Positions 25,326 through 35,094 of a DNA stretch of 64,000 nucleotides are shown here, one piece after another. Made by a program: the position numbers and the translations under genes. The DNA is from Bacillota bacterium. Its GTDB lineage: Bacteria > Bacillota > UBA4882 > UBA8346. The DNA is taken from positions 11,844 through 75,843 of the forward strand of contig JAEZJQ010000001.1 in the NCBI GenBank assembly GCA_023436305.1, in the 5' to 3' direction. The notes below the pieces were generated by a model, which saw only the letters and a list, made by a program, of their open reading frames with translations, did no database searches and was not told where the DNA came from. Within the stretch, counting starts at the first letter, position 1. Every line of letters starts with the position of its first letter.

Positions 25326-28193
25326 GACAGCGGTTTTCGTCTTTTTCTTTCCCTTCTCCTGAATTGGCTCCATCTGTTCTCCCAACATAGTCTTCAAATA
25401 TTCCCCCGTGTAAGATTTCGGGCTCCCGGCCACCTCCTCCGGCGTCCCGGTGGCGATTACTTCCCCGCCCCGATCCCCGCCTTCGGGGCCCAGGTCAATG
25501 ATATGATCCACCGTCTTAATTACATCAAGGTTATGCTCAATCACCAGTACCGTATCCCCGGCCTCCACCAAGCGCTGCAACATCTCCAGCAGTTTGTGAG
25601 TATCGGCAAAATGCAGGCCGGTAGTGGGTTCGTCCAGGATGTAGAGGGTTTTGCCGTTGGAGCGCCGTGACAGTTCGGAGGCCAGTTTCACCCGCTGGGC
25701 TTCGCCGCCGGATAAAGTGGTGGCGGCCTGTCCCAGTTTGATATAATTCAAACCAACATCATTCAAAGTCTCCATTTTCCGGCGGATCTTGGGAATCTGG
25801 TAGAAAAACTCCAATGCCTCCTCCACCGTCATCTCCAGCACATCAGCGATATTCTTCCCCTTGTACTTAATCTCAAGCGTCTCCCGGTTATAACGTTTTC
25901 CCTTGCACACTTCACAGGGCACATAGACATCGGGTAAAAAGTGCATCTCGATTTTGATAATTCCGTCTCCAGCGCAGGCTTCACAGCGGCCGCCCTTGAC
26001 ATTAAAGGAGAACCGGCCATTGGTGTAACCCCGCATCTTGGCCTCCGGTGTTCCGGCGAACAGTTCCCGGATGGAGTCGAAAACCCCGATATAGGTAGCC
26101 GGGTTCGACCGGGGTGTCCGGCCAATAGGCGACTGGTCGATATCGATCACTTTTTCTAAATGCTCAAATCCTAAAATCTTCTCATGAGCTCCTGCCTGCA
26201 AAGTGGTGGCCCTATTTAACTCGGTGGCGGCCGCCGGATACAGGATATCATTGATCAAGGTACTCTTCCCGGAACCAGAAACCCCGGTAATACAGACGAA
26301 TAGCCCCAAAGGGATCTTCACCCTGATATTTTTCAAATTATGCTCTTTGGCTCCGACGATCTCCAAATATTTCCCATTAGGCTGCCTGCGCCGCTTGGGA
26401 ACCTCAATCCTTTGCTTTCCGGAGAGATACTGGCCGGTAATGGAAGCCGGTTCAGCAATGATCTCCGCCAGAGTCCCTGCTTTCACCACATGGCCACCGT
26501 GGACTCCGGCGCCAGGTCCGATATCCACAACAAAATCCGCTTCACGAATCATCTCTTCGTCATGCTCGACCACGATCACCGTATTCCCTATATCCCGCAA
26601 CCCTTTCAACGTATCGATCAGCCGTCGGTTGTCTCGCTGGTGCAACCCGATGCTTGGTTCATCCAGAATATATAGCACCCCCACCAGTGAAGAACCGATC
26701 TGAGTCGCCAGACGGATACGTTGCGCTTCACCCCCGGAGAGTGTTCCTGCGGTCCGGTCCAGGGTTAGATAATCCAAGCCTACATTGATCAAAAACTCCA
26801 ACCGATCGTTGATTTCTTTCAATACCAAACGGGCGATGGCGGTTTCCTTCTCACTTAACTTCAGCCGGTTTAAAAATTCCTTCGATTCCCGAACCGCCAT
26901 GGCCGTCAACTGGCTTAAATTCAAACCGCCAATAAACACGGAGAGACTCTCTTTCTTTAAACGAGCTCCCTTACAAGCGGTACAGGGTTTTACCGACATG
27001 AACTTCTCGATTTCACGCCGCATATATTCCGATTGGGTCTCCCGGTAACGCCGTTCCAAATTATGAGCCACTCCTTCAAAAGCGGCTGAATGCCGGAACT
27101 CCCGATCCGGTCCTTGATAAGAGATCTCGATCTTTTCTCCCTTGGTCCCGTAAAGCAAAATATTCAATTGTTCCGGAGTCAACTCCCGTAGGGGCCGGTC
27201 CGGGTTGATCTTGAATTTTTTGGCCACGGAACGCAAATACTGTTGCGACCAGGACTCCTGGTCCGAGCTCCAGGCTTTAATCCCGCCTTGATTGAGGGAG
27301 AGGTCCTTATCGATGACCAGCTCCGGATCAATTTCCATCTTAAATCCCAGTCCGGCGCATTCCGGGCAAGCCCCGAAAGGGCTGTTAAACGAGAACATCC
27401 GGGGAGTCATTTCCTCAAAGCTGAAGCCACAATCCGGGCAGGCAAACTTTTCGCTAAAAATCGACTCTTCCCCATCGATGATCACAATGGTCACCAACCC
27501 TTTGGCCAGTTTCAACGCCAGTTCAATGGAATCCGCCAGACGCTGTCCCAGGTCGGGCTTGATTACCAGCCGGTCCACCACCACCTCGATAGTATGCTGT
27601 TTATATTTTTCTAACGTAATCGTTTCGCTTAAATCGTGAATCTTTCCATCCACCCGCACTCTCACAAAACCATCCCGTTTGAAATCTTCAAATAATTTGT
27701 CGTATTCCCCCTTCCGCCGCCGCACTACCGGCGCCAGCACCATAAATTTGGTGCCTTCCGGAAATTTCGCCACCTGGTCCACAATCTGTTCCACAGTCTG
27801 CTGGGTAATGGGGTTCCTACAATCCGGACAATGCGGATGACCGATCCGGGCGTAAAGCAACCGCAGGTAATCATAAATCTCGGTCACCGTACCAACCGTG
27901 GACCTTGGATTATGGCTGGTGGTCTTCTGATCGATGGAAATTGAAGGCGACAACCCCTCGATGTAATCAATGTCCGGCTTGTCCATTTGCCCCAGGAACT
28001 GCCGGGCATATGCGGAAAGGGATTCCACATAACGCCGCTGCCCTTCGGCATAGATGGTATCAAACGCCAGCGATGATTTCCCCGACCCCGACAGCCCGGT
28101 AATCACCACCAACTGATCACGGGGTATTTCCAGGTCGATATTTTTCAGGTTATGCTCCCGCGCCCCTTTAATACGAATATAGTTGTTGGACAT
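25323..28193 (-). CDS. uvrA: Excinuclease ABC subunit A
   Basis: The product of about 956 residues shows two ABC modules: Walker A GLSGSGKSSL and GVSGSGKSTL, and signatures TLSGGEAQRIRLA and TLSGGEAQRVKLA. Three zinc modules are visible (CPDCRNPI, CPDCGFSF with CPECAGLG, CEACAGDG with CEVCKGKRY). UvrA dimers scan DNA and load UvrB at damage. Start ATG 28193 has GGGAGG 8 bases upstream; the in-frame ATG at 28235 lies before that site. The gene is 63 bases downstream of uvrB in the same direction, forming a uvrBA operon. Confidence 0.97.
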   Translation of the reverse strand: MSNNYIRIKGAREHNLKNIDLEIPRDQLVVITGLSGSGKSSLAFDTIYAEGQRRYVESLSAYARQFLGQMDKPDIDYIEGLSPSISIDQKTTSHNPRSTVGTVTEIYDYLRLLYARIGHPHCPDCRNPITQQTVEQIVDQVAKFPEGTKFMVLAPVVRRRKGEYDKLFEDFKRDGFVRVRVDGKIHDLSETITLEKYKQHTIEVVVDRLVIKPDLGQRLADSIELALKLAKGLVTIVIIDGEESIFSEKFACPDCGFSFEEMTPRMFSFNSPFGACPECAGLGFKMEIDPELVIDKDLSLNQGGIKAWSSDQESWSQQYLRSVAKKFKINPDRPLRELTPEQLNILLYGTKGEKIEISYQGPDREFRHSAAFEGVAHNLERRYRETQSEYMRREIEKFMSVKPCTACKGARLKKESLSVFIGGLNLSQLTAMAVRESKEFLNRLKLSEKETAIARLVLKEINDRLEFLINVGLDYLTLDRTAGTLSGGEAQRIRLATQIGSSLVGVLYILDEPSIGLHQRDNRRLIDTLKGLRDIGNTVIVVEHDEEMIREADFVVDIGPGAGVHGGHVVKAGTLAEIIAEPASITGQYLSGKQRIEVPKRRRQPNGKYLEIVGAKEHNLKNIRVKIPLGLFVCITGVSGSGKSTLINDILYPAAATELNRATTLQAGAHEKILGFEHLEKVIDIDQSPIGRTPRSNPATYIGVFDSIRELFAGTPEAKMRGYTNGRFSFNVKGGRCEACAGDGIIKIEMHFLPDVYVPCEVCKGKRYNRETLEIKYKGKNIADVLEMTVEEALEFFYQIPKIRRKMETLNDVGLNYIKLGQAATTLSGGEAQRVKLASELSRRSNGKTLYILDEPTTGLHFADTHKLLEMLQRLVEAGDTVLVIEHNLDVIKTVDHIIDLGPEGGDRGGEVIATGTPEEVAGSPKSYTGEYLKTMLGEQMEPIQEKGKKKTKTAV

Positions 28194-28256
28194 AAAGAAA
28201 ACCTCCCTAGGGTGGTTAATATTCCACCCGTTCACAATCTGTTGTAATTGCTGTAT

Positions 28257-30239
28257 TTATAACCTTCCCAACGCTTTCTCCCAATTCCGCATTTCATCCC
28301 GGAGTTCAGCGGCCCGTTCGAAAGACAGATCCGCGGCGGCTTTGAGCATCTCCGTCTCCAATTCGGAAATTTTCGCCTTAATCTCATCCGGCCGCAGACG
28401 GGGATTTTTACTGATCTCATATTCCACCTTGCTTTCCGCGGCTTGTTCGGCTTGGATCAGATCCCGCACCGCTTTTTTCACGGATTCCGGTGTAATCCCG
28501 TTGGCTTCATTGTACTCGAGCTGTTTCTTCCGGCGCCGGTTGGTTTCCCGAATAGCCCGGTCCATGGAATCGGTAATCCGATCGGCGTACATAATGACTT
28601 TCCCCTGCACATTCCGGGCGGCCCGGCCGATAGTCTGAATCAGGGAAGTCTCCGACCTCAAAAATCCTTCCTTATCGGCATCCAAGATGGCCACCAGCGA
28701 AACCTCGGGCAAGTCCAACCCTTCCCGCAACAGGTTGATACCGACCAGGACATCAAATTTCCCTAACCGTAAATCCCTCAAAATAACGATCCGATCCAGC
28801 GTATTGATCTCGGAGTGCAGGTAACGGACCCTGATCCCGGCGCCATCCAGGTATTCGGTTAAATCTTCAGCCATTTTCTTGGTGAGGGTGGTCACCAGCA
28901 CCCGTTCTTCCACTGCTACCCGCACCCGAATTTCTTCCATCAAATCGTCAATCTGCCCCTGGACCGGTTTGATGATGATTTCCGGATCCACCAGACCGGT
29001 GGGCCGGATGATTTGCTCCACCACTTGTTCGGCCCGATTCAATTCATAAGATCCCGGAGTTGCTGAAACATAAACTACCTGGTTGATCCGTTCCTCAAAC
29101 TCCGGAAATTTCAACGGACGGTTATCCAGGGCCGAAGGCAGCCGGAATCCGTATTTAACCAACGTCTCTTTCCGGGAACGGTCCCCGGCGTACATCCCGC
29201 CCACCTGAGGGATGGAAACATGCGATTCATCCACAAACAGCAGGAACTGTTTCGGGAAGTAGTCAAAGAGTGTCGCCGGCGCATCACCCGGGGCTCTACC
29301 GGTTAAATGGCGGGAATAATTCTCAATACCCTGGCAAAAACCCAATTCCTGCATCATTTCAAGATCGAACCGGGTTCGTTGTTCGATACGTTGAGCCTCT
29401 AAAAGCATTCCCGCCTCACGAAACTCCTGTAACCGCGATTCCAATTCCGCCTCGATGGCTTGAATGGCCGCTTTCATCTTTTCCTCGGAAGTAATGTAGT
29501 GGGTGGCCGGGTAAATCGCCACTTCCTCCAACTTTTGCAAGATTTCTCCGGTTACCGGATCAACCTCCAGGATTTTTTCCACTTCATCCCCGAACAACTC
29601 GATTCGAATGATATTTTCGCCATAAACGGGAATAATCTCAATGACATCCCCCCGCACCCGGAAAGTCCCCCGGGAGAAACCCAGATCGTTCCGGCTGTAT
29701 TGAATTCCCACCAAACGGCGAAGCAGTTGATTCCGTTCTTTAAATTCGCCGGACTTTAACGATAAGGTTAACGCTTCATAATCTTCGGGAGAACCCAACC
29801 CGTAAATACAAGAGACACTGGCTACAATGATCACATCATTGCGGCTCAGCAATGAAGAAGTGGCCGCGTGGCGCAGCCGGTCAATCTCATCATTGATGCT
29901 GGAATCCTTTTCGATATAAAGGTCGGTTTGCGGTATATAGGCTTCCGGCTGATAATAATCATAATAACTGACAAAATACTCCACTGCGTTCTCCGGAAAA
30001 AACTCCTTGAATTCACTATATAATTGCGCCGCCAGCGTTTTGTTATGAGCCAGCACCAGCGCCGGTAATTGCAACTCCTCCACCACCTTGGCCATGGTAA
30101 AAGTTTTTCCGGAACCGGTAACCCCCAGCAAAACCTGATCCCGCATTCCGGCACGCAAACCTTTGGCCAGCTGGGTAATGGCCTGGGGTTGATCCCCCTT
30201 GGGCTGATATTCCGAATGCAACACAAATTTGTTAACCAA
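28257..30239 (-). CDS. uvrB: Excinuclease ABC subunit B
   Basis: The protein has about 660 residues when started at TTG 30239, which gives the usual UvrB beginning MVNKFVLHSEYQPKGDQPQAI and is preceded by AGGGGTG. Helicase motifs are LLGVTGSGKTFT (Walker A), DESHVSIPQ, VSATPG, and in the C-terminal lobe LREGLDLPEVSLVAILDADKEGFLRS and QTIGRAARN. The beta-hairpin that inserts into the damaged duplex is present (YYDYYQPEAYIP). A UVR domain that contacts UvrC ends the protein. UvrB verifies damage after UvrA loading. An ATG at 30272 would add 11 residues that are not typical of the family. Confidence 0.97.
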   Translation of the reverse strand: MVNKFVLHSEYQPKGDQPQAITQLAKGLRAGMRDQVLLGVTGSGKTFTMAKVVEELQLPALVLAHNKTLAAQLYSEFKEFFPENAVEYFVSYYDYYQPEAYIPQTDLYIEKDSSINDEIDRLRHAATSSLLSRNDVIIVASVSCIYGLGSPEDYEALTLSLKSGEFKERNQLLRRLVGIQYSRNDLGFSRGTFRVRGDVIEIIPVYGENIIRIELFGDEVEKILEVDPVTGEILQKLEEVAIYPATHYITSEEKMKAAIQAIEAELESRLQEFREAGMLLEAQRIEQRTRFDLEMMQELGFCQGIENYSRHLTGRAPGDAPATLFDYFPKQFLLFVDESHVSIPQVGGMYAGDRSRKETLVKYGFRLPSALDNRPLKFPEFEERINQVVYVSATPGSYELNRAEQVVEQIIRPTGLVDPEIIIKPVQGQIDDLMEEIRVRVAVEERVLVTTLTKKMAEDLTEYLDGAGIRVRYLHSEINTLDRIVILRDLRLGKFDVLVGINLLREGLDLPEVSLVAILDADKEGFLRSETSLIQTIGRAARNVQGKVIMYADRITDSMDRAIRETNRRRKKQLEYNEANGITPESVKKAVRDLIQAEQAAESKVEYEISKNPRLRPDEIKAKISELETEMLKAAADLSFERAAELRDEMRNWEKALGRL

Positions 30240-30516
30240 TCGTTTACACCCCTGCCCTACAATTGTTACCATTCAATGGTATAATAAACTCAATTCACAA
30301 AACAAATCATAATTTTTAACCCGGAGCTCGAAATTTTTTACTTTGATATTCAACTTAATTAACCAAACATGTATTCGATAAACGAACCGGTTTCCCTGCT
30401 ACCTCTCAAACATTTTTAGATATTTTATACAACGATAAAACCGGATGAATTTATCCAAGACCGGCAACGAAATTTATTCCATACATATTTGATAATTTAA
30501 ATTGAATAATATAAAT

Positions 30517-30590
30517 TAACACGAAAATAGGTTCATCGGCTTTTCCAAAGCCGATTCATGGGTGGTTGTGATACCAATCATGTCGTGTTA
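30517..30590 (+). ncRNA. Candidate structured RNA with a three-way junction
   Basis: Three helices can form without overlap. P1 is TAACACGA 30517-30524 with TCGTGTTA 30583-30590 (8 bp perfect). P2 is ATCGGCTTT 30535-30543 with AAAGCCGAT 30547-30555 (9 bp perfect, 3-base loop). P3 is 30557-30566 with 30573-30582, CATG closing CATG (10 bp with one mismatch and one wobble). A 10-base joining strand lies between P1 and P2, one base between P2 and P3, none between P3 and P1. It does not match any riboswitch consensus I know. The strand is uncertain; plus is suggested by the small gene at 30683. Confidence 0.5.
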
Positions 30591-30682
30591 GGTTAAAAAA
30601 ACGCGACGGGAAAATTGATTCATTGAAAAATGCGGAAAGAATATTAAAGAAAATCATTGAGAATGGAAGGGAGTGAGTAATT

Positions 30683-30841
30683 ATGGCTCGATTCGATGAA
30701 GAACAACGGAATATGTCAAGTACCAATTATGGAAAAAACAATTATACTTACCGTAATGGAAATTTAAACATACATTACCGGAAAGATGCCGATGGACGAC
30801 TGATTGCGGTGGTCCGGCCCGCTTTTATAAAAATTAAATAG
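30683..30841 (+). CDS. Small protein of unknown function, 52 aa
   Basis: A ribosome site GGAAGGGAG lies 8-10 bases before ATG 30683, and the frame ends at TAG 30839-30841. The protein is polar, with a tyrosine- and asparagine-rich middle (STNYGKNNYTYRNGNLN) and a basic C-terminal half (HYRKDADGRLIAVVR) that looks like a beta-hairpin. I do not recognise it. The ribosome site, the terminator about 75 bases downstream and the structured leader upstream all argue that it is a real short transcription unit. Confidence 0.6.
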   Translation: MARFDEEQRNMSSTNYGKNNYTYRNGNLNIHYRKDADGRLIAVVRPAFIKIK

Positions 30842-31167
30842 CTTGATCGATTCATCCAATGAATTTTGATCACGCCTAGAAATCAACTTATTATAATATA
30901 ACATTGAGTTGCCTACCCCGCTTAACCACTAGCGGGTTTTATTTTATAAAAACAACCATTAAGTCGCTTTCCAACACAAAATGTTTTTGGAAGTAGAAAG
31001 TTCCAATTCGTTTGGCAATTTCCGTAGGTTCTTTGAATGATTTTCTTCATTTTATTTCATAATAACTATTGAAATGGCGGTAAAGTCCGGAATAACCAAA
31101 GTAGCAACCGGATTTCGTGCTCCGAAAGGAAGTAAAAACCGTTATCCATAAGTTTAAGGAGATAAAA
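30842..31167. other. Intergenic gap of 326 bases
   Basis: Apart from the terminator at 30917-30945 I see nothing firm. A TTGAAT word near 31035 and a CATAAT word 19 bases further on are a weak promoter candidate for the thioredoxin-like gene. Confidence 0.4.
30917..30945 (+). terminator. Terminator of the 52-aa gene
   Basis: CCCGCT at 30917-30922 pairs with AGCGGG at 30931-30936 and is followed by TTTTATTTT. Confidence 0.82.
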
Positions 31168-31707
31168 ATGAAAAAGCGTCAATTCTGGTTTGGATTAATT
31201 ATCGCAGGTATTTTTTTAACCGCAGCGTTGGTAGGGATTCGAGTAGGAGTACATCAAGCTGCGGAAAGCGCCAAGCCTATTGTAGGTTATCCTGCCCCGA
31301 ATTTCACCTTACCGGATTTAAACGGCAAAAAAGTTGTGTTAAAAAATGTTACCTCCAGGAATAAAATAACTTTGATCAATTTTTGGGCGACCTGGTGCCC
31401 GCCGTGCCGGGCGGAAATTCCTGAATTAAATAAGTTTTACCGGAAATATTCCGCGAATGGTGTAACGATACTAGCGGTAAGTATACAAGAGCAGCCCAAA
31501 ACCGTAAAAAGCTTTGCCCAAAAAAACGGTATGAAATTTCCGGTATTAACAGATACCAAGGGAAAAACAGGTAATTTATACCAGGTATTTTCAATGCCAA
31601 ACACCTTTATACTTGATCGTAAAGGCACCATCCGAGCCATCGTGAAAGGCTCCACCAACCTGGCTGCATTGGAACAAAAAGTCCAACCATTGTTAAAATT
31701 GAAGTAG
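31168..31707 (+). CDS. TlpA/ResA-type membrane-anchored thiol-disulfide oxidoreductase
   Basis: The 179-residue protein starts at ATG 31168 behind AAGGAG. One N-terminal membrane segment (FWFGLIIAGIFLTAALVGI) anchors a thioredoxin fold outside the membrane. The active site WCPPC has cysteines at 77 and 80 (CPPC), and the cis-proline segment is SMPNTFILD. Proteins of this type reduce extracytoplasmic disulfides, for example of apocytochrome c or spore-envelope proteins, and receive electrons from CcdA. The next gene encodes CcdA, so the two form an electron-transfer pair. No cytochrome c maturation genes are nearby. Confidence 0.93.
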   Translation: MKKRQFWFGLIIAGIFLTAALVGIRVGVHQAAESAKPIVGYPAPNFTLPDLNGKKVVLKNVTSRNKITLINFWATWCPPCRAEIPELNKFYRKYSANGVTILAVSIQEQPKTVKSFAQKNGMKFPVLTDTKGKTGNLYQVFSMPNTFILDRKGTIRAIVKGSTNLAALEQKVQPLLKLK

Positions 31708-31746
31708 AAGTTGGTTTTATATTGCATTTAAAAAGAGGGAATAAAA

Positions 31747-32478
31747 ATGGAGATTACACTTTTGATAGCTTTTGCCGGGGGTTTGCTCTCGTTTCTCTCC
31801 CCTTGTATTCTGCCGATTGCACCGGGATACTTAGGAATTATCTCCGGTACTTCCTTAACCAACCTTAAATCCGGTTCAGTATCGAAACGCAGAATTTTAT
31901 CGACCACCATCGCTTTTATCCTAGGTTTTAGTATGGTATTCATCATGTTAGGTCTAGCCAGTTCCTACCTGGGGCAGTTTTTATTAAAGTACCGGAAGCT
32001 GATTTCGCAAATTGCCGGTTTTTTTGTAATTGTCATGGGACTCCATCAAGCCGGATGGCTTCCGATCTCATGGTTGTATCAAGAGAAAAAGGTACAAATC
32101 AAACCCCAAATCGGTATCATCGGAGCCTTCCTTACCGGATTAGCATTTTCTCTCGGTTGGACCCCTTGTATCAGTCCAATTTTAGGATCAATTTTAACTT
32201 TAGCCGGTAGCCAGGGGCAAATTGGAAAAGGGATGCTATTATTATCCACGTACTCATTGGGATTAGCCGTACCGTTTTTATTATTAGCGATTGGTTTTGA
32301 GAGAGTTTCACGGGGAATGGCGCGATTAAAACCATATATCAAATATTTTGAGTGGGCTTCCGGAATACTGTTAATTTTAATGGGCCTTTTACTGATTACC
32401 GGAAGTATATCAACCCTTAGTTCGTGGTTTAGCCGGATAACTGGCGGTTGGAATCCGGAAAATCTTTTTAAACCTTGA
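31747..32478 (+). CDS. ccdA: CcdA-type thiol electron carrier of the membrane
   Basis: The 243-residue protein has about six membrane segments. The conserved cysteine in LLSFLSPCILPIAPGYLG in the first segment and the matching GWTPCISPILG in the fourth form the redox pair that carries electrons from cytoplasmic thioredoxin across the membrane. It lies 39 bases after the TlpA-like gene and is almost certainly co-transcribed. In other endospore formers this pair is also used for spore cortex synthesis, so the role need not be respiration. Confidence 0.94.
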   Translation: MEITLLIAFAGGLLSFLSPCILPIAPGYLGIISGTSLTNLKSGSVSKRRILSTTIAFILGFSMVFIMLGLASSYLGQFLLKYRKLISQIAGFFVIVMGLHQAGWLPISWLYQEKKVQIKPQIGIIGAFLTGLAFSLGWTPCISPILGSILTLAGSQGQIGKGMLLLSTYSLGLAVPFLLLAIGFERVSRGMARLKPYIKYFEWASGILLILMGLLLITGSISTLSSWFSRITGGWNPENLFKP

Positions 32479-32551
32479 AGTGTATTGTTCTTTTAGGTTT
32501 CCGATTGGATCAACCTGTGCTTGGTAGAATCAGCCATTGTCAACCAGCGAT

Positions 32552-32581
32552 AAAAACAAGGCCGTTTTAATCACAACGGCC
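32552..32581 (-). terminator. Terminator of the ftsEX-envC-ctpA operon
   Basis: GGCCGTT at 32560-32566 pairs with AACGGCC at 32575-32581. On the minus strand a TTGTTTTT run follows. It lies 19 bases past the ctpA stop and may also serve the convergent ccdA transcript. Confidence 0.8.
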
Positions 32582-32599
32582 ACAGTGAATTTACTCATT

Positions 32600-33844
32600 T
32601 TAACCCGCTAATTTCTGGTGTGACTTGTTTTTTAATACCTGTTCCCGCAAAATCATTAACGCCGCTTCCTCTTGCTGGGACTGAATCTTTTGAAACTCTC
32701 CAACATCACCATTCTTAAGCACTTTAAGCGCGGAACCACCTACGATTTGATTGGGTTGCACACCCCGTTTGTGAATATTCTTCTTCCCCGAAGTTAAATA
32801 ATTGTAAACCGTTATTTTAAAGGCAATATCACCGGATAATTCTTTAATCTCCTGGATCAGATCTTTCCCAAAGGTAGCGGTTCCCACCAAAATCGCCCGC
32901 TGTTGATCCTTTAAAGCGCCGGCCACGATCTCCGCCGCGCTGGCACTCCAATAGTCAATCAGCACCACTACCGGCAATTGCCTGTGAATCGTATGAGCCG
33001 TAGTTTTAATCACATTCACCAATTGCCCCCGCCGGTAGACATAAAGCACCGGGGTTCCCTTGGGTAAAAAATGACTGATGACATCCACTGCCGAGTCCAG
33101 TAGACCGCCGGGATTAGCCCGCAAATCTAAGATTATCCCTTTACAATCATCCATTTTATCGATGGTCTTCAAGTTTTTTCCCAGATCCCGGGCGGTAGTG
33201 TCGGCGAATTGGTCAATTTTCATATAAGCATACTTCCCCAATACCGGATCATTGGAGATTTTCATTTCGACAGTAGGGATATATATCCTGGCCCTGGTTA
33301 TACTGATTTCGTAATCTTTGGATTGGCCTTGTTCATTACGGACAACCCGCAACCAAACTTTGGTTCCGGCTTCCCCCTTAATCTTCCGAATAATCGCCTG
33401 AGCGCTCTTCACCGGAGTATGATCGACTTCAACAATCCGGTCACCGACTCGCAGTCCGGCTTTTGCACCGGGGGTGCCAGCCACAACCTTCCAAATGACC
33501 GGTTCATCTCTCTGCAAATATATGCCGATGCCTTCGAAATAACCGTCCGTTTCCTTTTTCAACTCGGCTAAATCTTCTTCCGATAATAGTTGGGTATACG
33601 GATCATGTAACGATTCAAGCGTCTGTGCGATACTGCCGGTCTTTAAATAAATATTCACCAGTTTGATAAAGTCCACCGGCTGATAGTAATTTATTTTCAC
33701 GAAACCAATGGTATAAAGAGCTGGAATTAAATCCCGGTATTTGCCGTGCCGGACTTCTTTTTGCCACCACCAGCCTAATGTCCCGAAAATAATAAAAACA
33801 ATGATGGAGATTAAAACTAGCCGTGTCTGTTTGTTTCGCGCCAC
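32600..33844 (-). CDS. C-terminal processing peptidase (S41, CtpA/CtpB-like)
   Basis: The 414-residue protein has an N-terminal membrane anchor (residues about 8-26), a PDZ domain around residues 100-185 (IGIYLQRDEPVIWKVVAGTPGAKAGLRVGD) and the S41 peptidase domain. In WSASAAE Ser302 is the expected nucleophile, and Lys327 in TATFGKD sits at the family's 25-residue distance. It acts outside the membrane on exported substrates. It is the last gene of the ftsE-ftsX-envC-ctp operon, a common Firmicute order that links it to envelope or septum maturation. In spore formers CtpB-like enzymes also activate sigma-K processing. Confidence 0.95.
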   Translation of the reverse strand: MARNKQTRLVLISIIVFIIFGTLGWWWQKEVRHGKYRDLIPALYTIGFVKINYYQPVDFIKLVNIYLKTGSIAQTLESLHDPYTQLLSEEDLAELKKETDGYFEGIGIYLQRDEPVIWKVVAGTPGAKAGLRVGDRIVEVDHTPVKSAQAIIRKIKGEAGTKVWLRVVRNEQGQSKDYEISITRARIYIPTVEMKISNDPVLGKYAYMKIDQFADTTARDLGKNLKTIDKMDDCKGIILDLRANPGGLLDSAVDVISHFLPKGTPVLYVYRRGQLVNVIKTTAHTIHRQLPVVVLIDYWSASAAEIVAGALKDQQRAILVGTATFGKDLIQEIKELSGDIAFKITVYNYLTSGKKNIHKRGVQPNQIVGGSALKVLKNGDVGEFQKIQSQQEEAALMILREQVLKNKSHQKLAG

Positions 33845-33879
33845 GAAAACAGCTCCTTCGAAAGCTATCGAATCATATC

Positions 33880-35031
33880 TTATTTGAGATACGTTAATGG
33901 ATTCACCGGTACTCCGTTTTTACGGACCTCAAAGTGCAAATGCGGTCCGGTGCTTAATCCGGTACTCCCCACCTGGGCGATGGTCTGGCCTTTGGTGATG
34001 GTTTGCCCCTGATTGACCTGGAGTATGGAACAATGTCCATAAACCGTTGAAAAACCCGAACCATGATCCAGAATAACCATTTTCCCATATCCGTTATTCC
34101 AGCCCGCAAACGCAACGACTCCCGAATCCGCCGCCAAAATCGATAAACCTTGCGGCGCGGCAATATCAATACCACTGTGGTACTTGCGTTTGCGAAGAAT
34201 CGGATGGAACCGGTAACCGAAATAAGAGCTGATCCGGCCTTTGGATTGAAGCGGCCATATGTATTTTCCGGAACCTAAAGCCACCCGGTTTTTATTCTGG
34301 AAATCTCGAATCTGGGCTTCCATTTCCTTGGAGGTCCGTTCTAACTCGTCCAGTGATTCTTCCAGTACCTTACGACTGTTTTTTAAAACCGTCAACTCGC
34401 GTTGCCGGTCCTCCACCACCGATATACGGCGTTCTTGTTGTTGTTTCGTCTGAAGCTGCAATCGCGTGTAAGTATTTCTTTGAACTTCCAATTCCTGTTT
34501 TTTCAGGGTGATTTCTGCCTGCTTTTTCGTAATCAGATCTTGCTGTTGATGGAGCGTTTTTAATATTTGAACATCTGCGCGCACATATTCGCTGATCATC
34601 TCAAACCGGGCAATAAATTCGGCAAAATTCCTGGAGTTAAACAAAATCTCCAGGGAACTTTGATACCCATATTTATATATAGCAATTAATCGTTGATCCA
34701 GAACTCCTTTCCGGCCTCCGATTTCATTTTTTATTTGCTGGAGATCGGAGCGGGCACTGTTCAGTTGGTCTTGGGTAATTGACATATTACGTTCCGTCTT
34801 GCTTAAGCTATAGTTTAATTGGGTTAAATCGTCATTAATCTCTTCCAGTTCTTTCTGTGTTCTCAACAGGTTTTTCAATACTGATTTTTCACGGCGTTTC
34901 GTTTCCGAAAGTTTCTTCTTGGTTTGATCAATCCGGCTTTGAATTTCATCCTTTGAAGCACCAAACCCCGCAGTTCCTCCCACTAGCATCACCAATAGAA
35001 ACAATGCCACAAATTTACTCGGTCTTAACAC
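33880..35031 (-). CDS. EnvC-like murein hydrolase activator / M23 peptidase with coiled coil
   Basis: A signal peptide is followed by a long coiled coil (residues about 28-250, heptads rich in K, E, Q and L) and a C-terminal M23 (LytM) domain. The zinc and catalytic positions are all present: H285 and D289 in HSGID, H333 in YGHCS, and H364/H366 in HLHFE. With an intact site it may cut peptidoglycan itself rather than only activate an amidase as E. coli EnvC does. FtsEX, encoded just upstream, normally regulates such coiled-coil proteins across the membrane. Start GTG 35031 follows AAGGTGAG. Confidence 0.94.
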   Translation of the reverse strand: MLRPSKFVALFLLVMLVGGTAGFGASKDEIQSRIDQTKKKLSETKRREKSVLKNLLRTQKELEEINDDLTQLNYSLSKTERNMSITQDQLNSARSDLQQIKNEIGGRKGVLDQRLIAIYKYGYQSSLEILFNSRNFAEFIARFEMISEYVRADVQILKTLHQQQDLITKKQAEITLKKQELEVQRNTYTRLQLQTKQQQERRISVVEDRQRELTVLKNSRKVLEESLDELERTSKEMEAQIRDFQNKNRVALGSGKYIWPLQSKGRISSYFGYRFHPILRKRKYHSGIDIAAPQGLSILAADSGVVAFAGWNNGYGKMVILDHGSGFSTVYGHCSILQVNQGQTITKGQTIAQVGSTGLSTGPHLHFEVRKNGVPVNPLTYLK

Positions 35032-35094
35032 AGATTATCTCACCTTCTTAAAAACGTAGCACAAGCGTAGAACAGCGCCCATAACCCATTCTTT

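Noticed and set aside
30517..30590. Hammerhead ribozyme or known purine/TPP riboswitch
   Set aside because: The three-way shape fits, but the conserved CTGATGA/GAAA core and riboswitch consensus bases are absent.
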